From contig JASFME010000107.1 of NCBI GenBank assembly GCA_050117725.1, forward strand, positions 1-7,733: a stretch of DNA of 7,733 bases. Direction: 5' to 3'. A model generated the notes under the pieces. That model saw nothing but the letters and a program-made list of their open reading frames with translations. It was not told the DNA's origin and searched no databases. Below are positions 1-6,181 of the stretch, in pieces. The stretch's first letter is position 1. The number at the start of each line of letters is the position of its first letter. A program made the position numbers and the translations under genes. Source of the stretch: JASFJH01 sp050117725. Lineage in GTDB: Bacteria; Pseudomonadota; Gammaproteobacteria; AKS1.

Positions 1-6
1 CAAGGT

Positions 7-33
7 AAAAAAGAGCCGGCACGCGGCCGGCTC
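7..33 (-). terminator. Intrinsic terminator of the MshA-like pilin gene
   Basis: On the minus strand a perfect 8-bp GC-rich stem (GAGCCGGC paired with GCCGGCTC, at 13-20 and 26-33) with a 5-base loop is followed directly by six T residues (7-12). This is the classic rho-independent layout. It lies about 30 bp past the pilin stop codon at 62-64, so it should end the pilin transcript and mark the end of the visible pilus operon. Confidence 0.93.
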
Positions 34-61
34 ATGTTCGTAGTCCAGTTACAGATGCAGA

Positions 62-601
62 TTACGGTGTGGTAATCGTGACCGCACCTGTTGCTGCACT
101 GTAAACAATGGTACGGACACCTGTGCCGTTCTGGTAAGTATACGTGCATGTATTTGCAGCAGAAGCATCGGCTTCGTAGTCTGCATCGGCAATGTCAGCT
201 GCAGCGGTGTCAGCCACCGGCGGGTTCTGCATGACATTGTCCCAGACAGCTTTGCACAGTATGTCACCTGCAGCATCGTTAGTGATGGCGTCTTCGCCCG
301 TGATGCCGGTCGGCCAGCCATTGGCCGCTGCCGCGCCACCGTCTGACACGGATACATTCCCGGCGCCAAAGTCGGCAACTGTGTCTTCACCGGCAGCTTC
401 GCCATTCGCGACCCACTGCGCACGCACGAGTTGTACGGCCGTGCCGAGGCCGCCACCGGCACCCTGTACGGCAGCGGTATGGGCCTGCTCGGTGACGTTG
501 GCAAAACGCGGCAACGCCGTGGCGGCAAGGATGCCGAGGATCACGATGACGATCACGAGTTCAATCAGGGTGAAACCCTGTTGAGTTTTCATGGATTGCA
601 T
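62..601 (-). CDS. mshA: MSHA-type major type IV pilin (prepilin)
   Basis: This 179-residue type IVa prepilin should be the main building block of an MSHA-like surface pilus used for attachment. A 9-residue leader (MQSMKTQQG) ends in the Gly of the prepilin peptidase site, and the mature protein starts at Phe10 with Glu14 at the conserved +5 position. The hydrophobic helix spans about residues 11-30. The stretch ALPRFANVT...AQWVANG (29-67) resembles the conserved N-terminal part of MshA pilins. The middle is rich in Ala, Asp and Gly. The only two cysteines, C116 and C152, could form the C-terminal disulphide loop typical of type IV pilins. The first ATG (601) is preferred over the in-frame ATG at 592 because GGAGG lies 8 bases upstream of it. 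The gene has its own promoter, a folded leader and a terminator, as expected for a strongly expressed subunit. The family call is firm; the exact name mshA is by similarity. Confidence 0.88.
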   Translation of the reverse strand: MQSMKTQQGFTLIELVIVIVILGILAATALPRFANVTEQAHTAAVQGAGGGLGTAVQLVRAQWVANGEAAGEDTVADFGAGNVSVSDGGAAAANGWPTGITGEDAITNDAAGDILCKAVWDNVMQNPPVADTAAADIADADYEADASAANTCTYTYQNGTGVRTIVYSAATGAVTITTP

Positions 602-602
602 T

Positions 603-615
603 TGGAGTACCTCCA
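603..615 (-). promoter_or_regulatory. Ribosome binding site of the pilin gene, inside a small hairpin
   Basis: On the minus strand TGGAG-GTA-CTCCA is a perfect 5-bp inverted repeat with a 3-base loop. The GGAGG Shine-Dalgarno core overlaps its left arm and loop, and it ends 8 bases before the ATG at 601. The site fixes the start at 601 and suggests that ribosome access may be tuned by folding. Confidence 0.7.
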
Positions 616-692
616 GTTTTTATTCGGGCCGCAGCCCCGTTTGTCATGGTTGTGGACCGACACCGGCCGCAGCCGGGCGAATTCCACAACGA
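603..692 (-). promoter_or_regulatory. Structured 5' leader of the pilin mRNA
   Basis: If transcription starts near 692, the pilin mRNA has a leader of about 90 bases with three predicted hairpins. The first is an 8-bp perfect stem, GTTGTGGA/TCCACAAC (690-683 with 656-649), at the extreme 5' end. It encloses a CCGGC-TGCG-GCCGG hairpin (676-663). A second hairpin, GGGC-TGCG-GCCC, lies at 637-626. A small hairpin at 615-603 includes the ribosome binding site. Both TGCG loops are closed by C-G and so belong to the stable UNCG tetraloop class. The pairings are read directly from sequence; a regulatory or mRNA-stabilising role is inference. It matches no riboswitch family I recognise. Confidence 0.6.
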
Positions 693-698
693 GTTGAA

Positions 699-727
699 TT
701 AATAGCAGTCAAAGGCGATTTTGTCCA
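699..727 (-). promoter_or_regulatory. Sigma70-like promoter of the pilin gene, extended -10
   Basis: On the minus strand a -35 candidate TGGACA (727-722, 5 of 6 to consensus) is followed by a 17-bp spacer and a -10 candidate TATTAA (704-699, 4 of 6). The -10 is preceded by TGC, giving an extended -10 motif. Transcription should start near 692, just before the first stem of the folded leader. The promoter lies in the 176-bp gap after the membrane-protein gene, so the pilin can be expressed apart from the assembly genes. No terminator was seen between them, so read-through is also possible. Confidence 0.55.
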
Positions 728-777
728 GAAAATCAGGGGTTTTTTCACGATTTTACGGGCTACAGTGGTGCCGGACC

Positions 778-1404
778 TCATATCAGGTAGAACGTTAATA
801 CCCCCAGCACATACACACCGCCCAGCAGCAGCAGGATACCCATGCCGCGCGGGTGGCGTGCCGTAAGATGGTCCAGACCATGAAATTCGTAGTCGAGTGG
901 ATAGGTGGCGTGCCGCGTCGAGATCCAGCGGTTACCCCACGCCTCGATGTGTTTGAGCAGGCTGGGCCGGATCATGATAATGACACCGACCACGAGCACG
1001 AGCAGGTTGCTGATCACGAGAATCAGGCTGCCGGCGTCGAGCAGCCAGTCCAGGTAGATTGGCTGTATCGTGAAAATTTGTTGCAGGTTCTGTGAGGTGT
1101 TGGCGCGATCGAACTCGAGCAGGAAATAGTAGAGCGTGTACACGGCGCCGACGCAGATCAGCAGGCCAAACAGCCGGTGATGGCGGTAAAAGTGGCGTTC
1201 CTGCGGGCGCGGGATTTCCATCTGTTTCATGCCGCGCCGGGTCGAGATCCAGACATTCAGTGTTTGCGCGGTGCGCAGGTAGACGGCAGGGGTGAGAATC
1301 AGCAGCAGGCCGACCGCGATCGCGAACAGGCTGCCGGCATAAGCGACGATCAGCGCGGTTTCATGCAGGGCGTCGATCAACGGGTTGAGCCAGGGTTCAT
1401 TCAT
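778..1404 (-). CDS. Unrecognised four-helix inner-membrane protein with internal duplication
   Basis: I do not recognise this 208-residue protein. Four hydrophobic segments are visible at about residues 17-39, 78-96, 121-145 and 187-207. It seems built from two copies of one unit: a helix, then a W-I-S-T-R motif (NVWISTRR at 50-57; NRWISTRH at 158-165), a polar loop with His and Arg, and a second helix with G-x-VY (G86/VY88-89; G196/VY197-198). The start codon overlaps the stop of the minor prepilin gene upstream as ATGA, and a good GGGGAG site lies 8 bases before the ATG, so the two are probably translated together. Its place between a minor prepilin and the major pilin suggests a role in pilus assembly or its control, but this is inference from position only. 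There is no signal peptide-like cleavage site, enzyme motif or cysteine cluster. Confidence 0.85.
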   Translation of the reverse strand: MNEPWLNPLIDALHETALIVAYAGSLFAIAVGLLLILTPAVYLRTAQTLNVWISTRRGMKQMEIPRPQERHFYRHHRLFGLLICVGAVYTLYYFLLEFDRANTSQNLQQIFTIQPIYLDWLLDAGSLILVISNLLVLVVGVIIMIRPSLLKHIEAWGNRWISTRHATYPLDYEFHGLDHLTARHPRGMGILLLLGGVYVLGVLTFYLI

Positions 1405-1973
1405 GGTTTCAGCTCCCCGGCAATATCCTCGACGTTCTTGTCGAGTTGCCAGTGGTATTTGTCAAGCGCCTTCAGGCGCATGCCCTGCACGCTGTCGTGG
1501 CCGACGTCATAACGACGGTTATGGTTTTTGTCACTGTAAACCAGCTGTAACTGGAAACGGATGCGTTTCGGCCCCTCCAGCTCCGTTACCAGGTTGTCAC
1601 GGTTAATGACCTTGTACACGAGTGCACCCTCGTCAGTATCAAAATACCAGTTACCGGCAGCGATGTTTGCCTGGTCGGCATCGCTGATTTCACCAATGTA
1701 TGCGCCCGGCGTCTCGGCGAGCAGCTCCATCGGGTTGCTCTTGTGCAGTTTATAAACGTTTTGCAGGCCACCATCGCTGGCAACCTTCGAGGCAACGGTT
1801 ATGCTCATTGCGCTACGCAGTTCACCGGCGAGTTTTTCTACCGAGACACGTTCGGCCTCGACACGCAGTACCAGCAGGCGATCGATGGCAATGACAATCA
1901 ACAGGCTGATAAGGATGATTACGATAACCAGTTCGAGCAGGGAGAAGCCTTGTTGTTTATTATAGCCTGGCAT
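1401..1973 (-). CDS. Minor type IV prepilin / pseudopilin of the pilus operon
   Basis: This 190-residue prepilin-like protein is probably a minor subunit that starts or modifies the pilus. Its 9-residue leader MPGYNKQQG ends in Gly; the mature chain begins at Phe10 with Glu14 at +5, and the membrane helix covers about residues 11-35. It has no cysteine, so a disulphide loop like that of the major pilin is absent. The C-terminal part contains GNWYFDTDEG (107-116) and a Y-S-D-K-N-H-N-R-R-Y-D-V-G-H-D stretch (146-160) whose D/N/N/D/D spacing resembles a calcium-binding loop. The gene begins 7 bp after the mshG stop with only a weak upstream GGA, which suggests coupling, and its TGA overlaps the next start. 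By position it takes the place of mshF/mshB in Vibrio msh loci, but I cannot assign it to either. Confidence 0.88.
   Translation of the reverse strand: MPGYNKQQGFSLLELVIVIILISLLIVIAIDRLLVLRVEAERVSVEKLAGELRSAMSITVASKVASDGGLQNVYKLHKSNPMELLAETPGAYIGEISDADQANIAAGNWYFDTDEGALVYKVINRDNLVTELEGPKRIRFQLQLVYSDKNHNRRYDVGHDSVQGMRLKALDKYHWQLDKNVEDIAGELKP
1413..1418 (-). promoter_or_regulatory. Ribosome binding site of the membrane-protein gene
   Basis: GGGGAG on the minus strand lies inside the end of the minor prepilin gene, 8 bases before the ATG at 1404. Together with the ATGA stop/start overlap it supports this start and coupled translation. Confidence 0.65.
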
Positions 1974-1980
1974 CGCAACA

Positions 1981-3204
1981 CTATTTTCCGGATGCAGCTG
2001 TGGCCAGGTCCCACATTGGCAGGAACACGCCCAGCGCCAGGATCAATACCATGATGCCGATGGCAACGAGCAGAACAGGTTCGATCAATGAACTCAGGTT
2101 TTTCAGGTCATAATCAACTTCGCGTTCATAATACTGGCCAACCTGCTCCAGCAGTTCATCTACCTGACCGGTTTCCTCGCCGACAGACATCATCTGTAGC
2201 ACGAGTGGCGTAAACAGGTTGGTGGCCGCCGCGGTACGGGTCAGTGTGTCACCACGTTCGACACCATTACGCATATTAAGGATGCGTTCCGCGACAAAAT
2301 CATTGTCCACCGCACGTGAGACGACCGTCATGGTCTGGATCAGGGGTACGCCAGAACGCGTGGCCATGGCAAATGAGCGGGCAAACCGTGCCAGCAATGA
2401 GCGCAGGATAATACCGCCCACCACGGGAATACGCAGTTTCGCCTTGTGCCACCGGTAACGGCCGTTGTCGGTGCGTACGTAACTGATAATGGCAATGGCA
2501 GACAGCACGACAGCTCCCAGCAGCCAGTGCCAATACGCCAGCGTGAACTCCGAGACGCCGATCAGAAAGCGGGTTGCCAGCGGCAACTCGGCATTGAAGC
2601 CGGCATACACGCGTGAGAACTGCGGGATGACCACGAGGTTAATGACGACGATGGCAACAGCAATGGCAACGATAACAATCGTCGGATAACGCATCGCCTG
2701 CTTGATGCGGTCACGCGTATCCTTCTCGAGTTCGAGGTATTCAGCGATTTGCAAGAAGGCTTCATCCAGCCGGCCGGTGTTCTCGCCGACATTGATGATA
2801 CTTACGAACAGCGATGAGAATATTTTAGGGTGCTGGCCAAGAGAGGTGGACAGATCGCGGCCGGCCTCCAGGCTTTCAACAACATCGTGCAGCGCCTCGG
2901 CAAAAAAAACATGGCGCGTGGAGTCAGCAAGACTGTTAATAGAACGTATAATCGGTACGCCGGAGCGCATCAGCGTGTGCATCTGGCGACTGAACAGGAT
3001 CAGGTCTTCGATCCTGGCGCCGCCGGCAAATTTTCTACGCAAGCCTTCAAACGGGTCCTTGCGTTCCAGCGCTTCGTTGATATCGATCGGTGTGATGCCG
3101 CTGTTAAACAGTTGCGTGGCAACCGCATCGGGACTGGCGGCTTCGATCTTGCCTTCGACCGCGTCGCCGCGGTTGGTGCGTCCCTTGTATTGAAATACGG
3201 CCAT
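1981..3204 (-). CDS. mshG: MshG-type pilus inner-membrane platform protein (GspF/PilC family)
   Basis: This 407-residue protein should form the inner-membrane platform on which the ATPase acts to add or remove pilin subunits. The length is normal for the family. After the short N-terminal part (VFQYKGR at 3-9) come two repeated cytoplasmic GspF domains, at about 68-190 and 271-393. Each has the family motif G-E-x-T-G-x-x-D-E (140-148 and 342-350) and the R-S-G-V-P motif (80-84 and 283-287). Membrane helices are likely near 175-195, 225-243 and 375-397. It starts 7 bp after the ATPase stop with no clear ribosome binding site, pointing to coupled translation. The assignment to MshG rather than PilC or GspF rests on overall resemblance and the MshE-type partner. 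Confidence 0.92.
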   Translation of the reverse strand: MAVFQYKGRTNRGDAVEGKIEAASPDAVATQLFNSGITPIDINEALERKDPFEGLRRKFAGGARIEDLILFSRQMHTLMRSGVPIIRSINSLADSTRHVFFAEALHDVVESLEAGRDLSTSLGQHPKIFSSLFVSIINVGENTGRLDEAFLQIAEYLELEKDTRDRIKQAMRYPTIVIVAIAVAIVVINLVVIPQFSRVYAGFNAELPLATRFLIGVSEFTLAYWHWLLGAVVLSAIAIISYVRTDNGRYRWHKAKLRIPVVGGIILRSLLARFARSFAMATRSGVPLIQTMTVVSRAVDNDFVAERILNMRNGVERGDTLTRTAAATNLFTPLVLQMMSVGEETGQVDELLEQVGQYYEREVDYDLKNLSSLIEPVLLVAIGIMVLILALGVFLPMWDLATAASGK

Positions 3205-3211
3205 GGCGGGT

Positions 3212-4978
3212 CTAGATATCGGCTGTCTCGTTCAGGTCGAGCTCGAGTGATATCTCCTCGTGGTCGAGGTCAACTTCACCTGCAATGCGCATGACCTCTT
3301 CCACCGTGGTAATACCCTGCACGGCATAGTCCATCGCGGCCCTGGTCAGTGGTTTGAAATTGGCCTGCCGGTGCGCGGCATTGGTGAATTCGGAAGTATC
3401 ATTGCGGCGCAGTGCATCGGCAAGCTCGTAACTGATCTCCAGGAGTTCATAGACACCGATACGGCCGTGGTAGCCCGTATTGTTGCAATGCGGACACCCC
3501 GCCCCGCGCTTGAAGGTGACCTGGTCGGCCTGGCCTCCGATCATTTCCTGCACCCAGGCCCATTCATGTGTAGCCAGCTTGTAATCTTCAATACAACTCT
3601 TGCAGATACGACGAACCAGGCGCTGGGCCAGCACGGCTTTCAGTGCACTGGCGACGAGGTAACCTTCGCCGCCCATATCAAGCAGACGAATCGCGGTGCT
3701 GATCGCGTCATTTGTATGCAGGGTCGACAAGACAAGGTGGCCGGTGAGCGAGGCGCGCAGCCCCATTTCTACCGTTTCCTGATCACGCATTTCGCCCACA
3801 AGTACGATGTCAGGGTCCTGACGCAGGGCAGTACGCAACACACGGGCAAAGGTTAACTGGATTTGCGGGTTAACCTGCACCTGGTTGATACGTGGCAAAC
3901 GGTATTCAACCGGGTCTTCGACGGTGATGATCTTGTTTTCCGGGTGGTTCAGAATATTCAGGGCGCTGTATAGGGTGGTGGTTTTGCCGCTGCCGGTCGG
4001 ACCGGTTACCAGCACCATGCCATGCGGTTGCTGGATCAGTTTGCGGAAACGCGCCAGCATCGGGGCCGGCATACCAAGCTGTTCGAGGTCGAGCAGGCCG
4101 GCGCTTTGATCTAGCAAACGCATGACCACCGATTCACCATGCTGTACCGGCATGGTTGCCAGGCGTACATCGATACTCTTCTGGTTAACCCTGATATTGA
4201 AACGCCCGTCCTGTGGCAAACGCCGTTCGGAAATATTCAGGCCGGACATGAGTTTCAGGCGTGACACGAGCGCATTCGCGATGCGTTTTTCGTTCATGAC
4301 TGTTTCATTCAGGACACCGTCGACGCGTTGCCGGATACGCAGGACATGTTCGTCTGGCTCGATATGGATATCCGAGGCGCCGATTTGCGCGGCGTCCTCA
4401 AACAATGATTGCAACAGTTTGACCACGGGCGCGTCGGAAACATCGGCACCCTCGCTCAACTGTGCAATATCGAAATCATTCTCCGATAATTCTTCACCGA
4501 GTTCTTCAGCGAAGGTCGAGATTTCCTGGGTACGCCGGTAGACCGCATCGATAGTGCGTAACAGGTCCGATTCTCGCAGTAACGCCAGGCGAATCGGCTT
4601 TTTCAGGATATGCTGTATCTCGTCGTAGCCGAAGATATCAGTCGGATCGGCCATACCAACGAGAATACCGTCTGCGTCTTCATCCAGCGGCATCGCGCGG
4701 TAGCGGCGGGCATGGGTTTCCGGTAGCAGGCGGACGGTGTCTGCCTTGTATTTGTAGAACTTGAGATCGATAAACGGGATGCGTAACTGGCGTGCCAGGA
4801 AGTCGAGCAGTTCGTCTTCGTCGAGGAAGCCATTTTCGATCAGTACCCGGCCAAGCTTGCGGCCGCTCTTTTTCTGATCAGTGAGGGCGGCGTGCAGTTG
4901 TTCCTCGGAGATCACCTTGTGCTCAACGAGCAAATCGCCGATACGGATCTTCTTGCGTGGATGTGGTTGTGCACTCAA
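3212..4978 (-). CDS. mshE: MshE-type pilus extension ATPase with c-di-GMP-binding N-terminal domain
   Basis: This 588-residue cytoplasmic ATPase of the GspE/PilB/MshE family should power pilus extension. The N-terminal MshEN-type domain has two 24-residue motifs (12-35 and 41-64) separated by 5 residues, the arrangement known to bind cyclic di-GMP. The core carries a Walker A box GPTGSGKT (326-333), an Asp box ITVEDP (351-356), a Walker B region DIVLVGE (390-396) and a His box STLHTND (418-424). A zinc-binding four-cysteine site is formed by C459, C462, C495 and C498. All key residues are intact. The start is TTG at 4978: a stop codon lies three codons upstream, no ATG precedes the first MshEN motif, and AGGGGGA lies 10 bases before TTG. 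It heads the operon. MshE rather than PilB is chosen for the MshEN form and the MshG- and MshA-like neighbours. Confidence 0.94.
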   Translation of the reverse strand: MSAQPHPRKKIRIGDLLVEHKVISEEQLHAALTDQKKSGRKLGRVLIENGFLDEDELLDFLARQLRIPFIDLKFYKYKADTVRLLPETHARRYRAMPLDEDADGILVGMADPTDIFGYDEIQHILKKPIRLALLRESDLLRTIDAVYRRTQEISTFAEELGEELSENDFDIAQLSEGADVSDAPVVKLLQSLFEDAAQIGASDIHIEPDEHVLRIRQRVDGVLNETVMNEKRIANALVSRLKLMSGLNISERRLPQDGRFNIRVNQKSIDVRLATMPVQHGESVVMRLLDQSAGLLDLEQLGMPAPMLARFRKLIQQPHGMVLVTGPTGSGKTTTLYSALNILNHPENKIITVEDPVEYRLPRINQVQVNPQIQLTFARVLRTALRQDPDIVLVGEMRDQETVEMGLRASLTGHLVLSTLHTNDAISTAIRLLDMGGEGYLVASALKAVLAQRLVRRICKSCIEDYKLATHEWAWVQEMIGGQADQVTFKRGAGCPHCNNTGYHGRIGVYELLEISYELADALRRNDTSEFTNAAHRQANFKPLTRAAMDYAVQGITTVEEVMRIAGEVDLDHEEISLELDLNETADI

Positions 4979-4987
4979 GGCCAGCTA

Positions 4988-4994
4988 TCCCCCT
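4988..4994 (-). promoter_or_regulatory. Ribosome binding site for the TTG start of mshE
   Basis: AGGGGGA on the minus strand lies 10 bases before the TTG at 4978. It supports this non-ATG start, since the in-frame stop TAG three codons upstream leaves almost no alternative. The spacing is slightly long, which with TTG suggests modest translation of the ATPase. Confidence 0.6.
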
Positions 4995-5041
4995 ACTACT
5001 TATAATGGCTGCCACTGCGGGCCCTGCCAGATGTATCGTTC

Positions 5042-5071
5042 ACTATAGCCGCGAACTCGCAAAATAATCAA
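5042..5071 (-). promoter_or_regulatory. Sigma70-like promoter of the pilus assembly operon
   Basis: On the minus strand TTGATT (5071-5066, 4 of 6 to -35 consensus), an 18-bp spacer and TATAGT (5047-5042, 5 of 6 to -10 consensus) lie in the 138-bp gap between pyrD and mshE. Transcription would start near 5035, giving a leader of about 57 bases. I saw no terminator after pyrD in this gap, so some read-through from pyrD is possible. Two TGGCAG direct repeats lie in the leader (about 5010-5030), with no known role. Confidence 0.55.
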
Positions 5072-5116
5072 GTTTTTCAGTTGCTTTCGTTGAGTAATGA
5101 ATGCGCTTAATGAACT

Positions 5117-6076
5117 TCAGTCAGTGTCGCAGCGCGCCGCTGCGGGCTGCCCTGGCATTTGCAGGGTACCGGTCAGTTCTGACAGTGACTGCAGGCCGTG
5201 GCGCTGCAGGTAATCTCGCAGCCCGGCATTGATTTCATTACAAATTAATGGGTTATAGAACAGCGCTGTGCCGATGCCGACGGTGGTCGCGCCGGCGATG
5301 ATGAATTCGAGCGCATCGTCGGCGCTGTTGATGCCGCCCTGGCCGATGATCGGGATATTATGCTGTTTCGCGACCTGGTAGACCTGGTGCACCTTGAGCA
5401 GGGCCACCGGTTTGATGGCCGGGCCGGACAGGCCGCCCTGGCCATTGCCGATCACGGGTGTGCGGCGCTCGATATCGATGGCCATGCCCATCAGCGTGTT
5501 GATCACGGCCAGACCATCGGTGCCGGCCTCGATGCAACGCCGGGCGTTTTCCGCGATATCTGTCTGATTGGGTGAGAGTTTTGCGATGAGCGGTTTGCTG
5601 GTCCGGGCGCGACAGGCCTCGACCACGCGCGCCGACATGTCCGGGTCGTTACCAAACGCGACCCCCCCCTCTTTCACGTTCGGGCAGGAGATGTTGATTT
5701 CCATCGCGTCGATCGGCGAGTCATCGAACAGGCGCGTGACCTCGGCGTATTCCTCGACCGTGGAGCCGGACAGGTTGGCGATGTAGCGGGTCTCGCCGAA
5801 GTCGAGCGTTGGCAGGATCGTCTCGACGACGTGCCGGGTACCAGGATTTTGCAGGCCAATCGCATTGAGCATGCCGCCCGGAGTCTCGTAGACACGATGT
5901 GGCACGTTGCCCAGGCGTGGCTCGAGCGTCGTGCCCTTCAGGCAGACGGCACCGGCCTCGTGGTGGGAAAAACCTTCCACACGCGTGTATTCGTGGCCAA
6001 AGCCGACGCAGCCGGATAACAACACGATCGGGGAGTTCAACTGCAGTCCGCAAAATTCGGTGGCGAGTGGATTCAT
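5117..6076 (-). CDS. pyrD: Class 1B dihydroorotate dehydrogenase, catalytic subunit
   Basis: This 319-residue soluble FMN enzyme should oxidise dihydroorotate to orotate, the fourth step of pyrimidine synthesis. It carries the class 1 hallmarks: K48 in LKGTT, NAIGLQNPG (71-79), the catalytic cysteine C131 in NISCPNVKEGG (128-138), K166 in AKLSPN, INTLMGMAID (192-201), GGLSGPAIKP (214-223) and the phosphate-binding GQGGI (245-249). The class 1B match is suggested by the GLQNPG and NVKEGG forms. Class 1B enzymes normally work with PyrK, an FAD and iron-sulphur subunit passing electrons to NAD; no pyrK is visible here. Most gammaproteobacteria use the membrane-bound class 2 enzyme, whose catalytic base is serine, so this could be a second or replacing copy. 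The last 15 or so residues (MPGQPAAARCDTD) are a non-conserved tail. An 8-G tract lies in the catalytic region. Confidence 0.9.
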   Translation of the reverse strand: MNPLATEFCGLQLNSPIVLLSGCVGFGHEYTRVEGFSHHEAGAVCLKGTTLEPRLGNVPHRVYETPGGMLNAIGLQNPGTRHVVETILPTLDFGETRYIANLSGSTVEEYAEVTRLFDDSPIDAMEINISCPNVKEGGVAFGNDPDMSARVVEACRARTSKPLIAKLSPNQTDIAENARRCIEAGTDGLAVINTLMGMAIDIERRTPVIGNGQGGLSGPAIKPVALLKVHQVYQVAKQHNIPIIGQGGINSADDALEFIIAGATTVGIGTALFYNPLICNEINAGLRDYLQRHGLQSLSELTGTLQMPGQPAAARCDTD

Positions 6077-6082
6077 TCTCTT

Positions 6083-6088
6083 ATTGTA
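6083..6088 (-). promoter_or_regulatory. Possible -10 element of pyrD, very close to the start codon
   Basis: TACAAT (4-5 of 6 to the -10 consensus) ends only 6 bases before the pyrD ATG at 6076. Transcription from it would start at or next to the ATG, giving a leaderless mRNA. The purines AAGAGA directly before the ATG are too close to be a good ribosome binding site. A -35 is poor (TTAATC, 17 bp upstream, inside the repeat). Confidence 0.35.
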
Positions 6089-6100
6089 TCTTGCTTTTTT

Positions 6101-6176
6101 GACGGGATTAACAGGATTGACAGGATAATGGACGAATCAGTGAAAAAATCATGTTAAATCTGTAAAACCTGTCTAA
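6101..6176. repeat. Inverted pair of 9-bp-period repeats between pyrD and trmL
   Basis: The left arm holds tandem 9-bp units GGATTAACA, GGATTGACA and a decayed GGATAATGG (6105-6131). The right arm holds CATGTTAAA, TCTGTAAAA and CCTGTCTAA (6150-6176), which on the other strand read as related ACAGG-containing units. The arms can fold on each other with roughly 70% pairing around a loop of about 20 bases. Similar ACAGGATT-type intergenic repeats occur in many environmental bacteria as far as I recall. No gene is visible here. Confidence 0.7.
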
Positions 6177-6181
6177 TTCCT

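Noticed and set aside
49..528. Long open frame on the minus strand overlapping the pilin gene
   Set aside because: It lies in another frame of the pilin gene, is rich in Arg, Pro and Ser, shows no family features, and the pilin frame is clearly the real one.
670..690. Possible sigma54 promoter (GG and GC spaced by 10 bases) before the pilin gene
   Set aside because: Only the GG/GC dinucleotides fit; the flanking bases do not match the TGGCAC and TTGC elements, and the sigma70-like site at 699-727 is better.
729..754. Hairpin AAAATC/GATTTT as a terminator after the membrane-protein gene
   Set aside because: The stem is only 6 bp, AT-rich, with a 14-base loop and no T run after it.
602..777. 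c-di-GMP riboswitch before the pilin gene
   Set aside because: I could not find the conserved core or receptor segments of the known c-di-GMP riboswitch classes; the hairpins are of a different kind.
2902..2909. Eight-base A run (T run on the coding strand) in mshG as a slippage or frameshift site
   Set aside because: It encodes V-F-F-A in frame, no conserved shifted product follows, and the full-length protein is normal; single runs like this are common by chance.
3260..3856. 198-residue open frame on the plus strand
   Set aside because: It is antisense to the conserved mshE core and its sequence has no recognisable domain or ribosome binding site; it is a by-product of codon bias.
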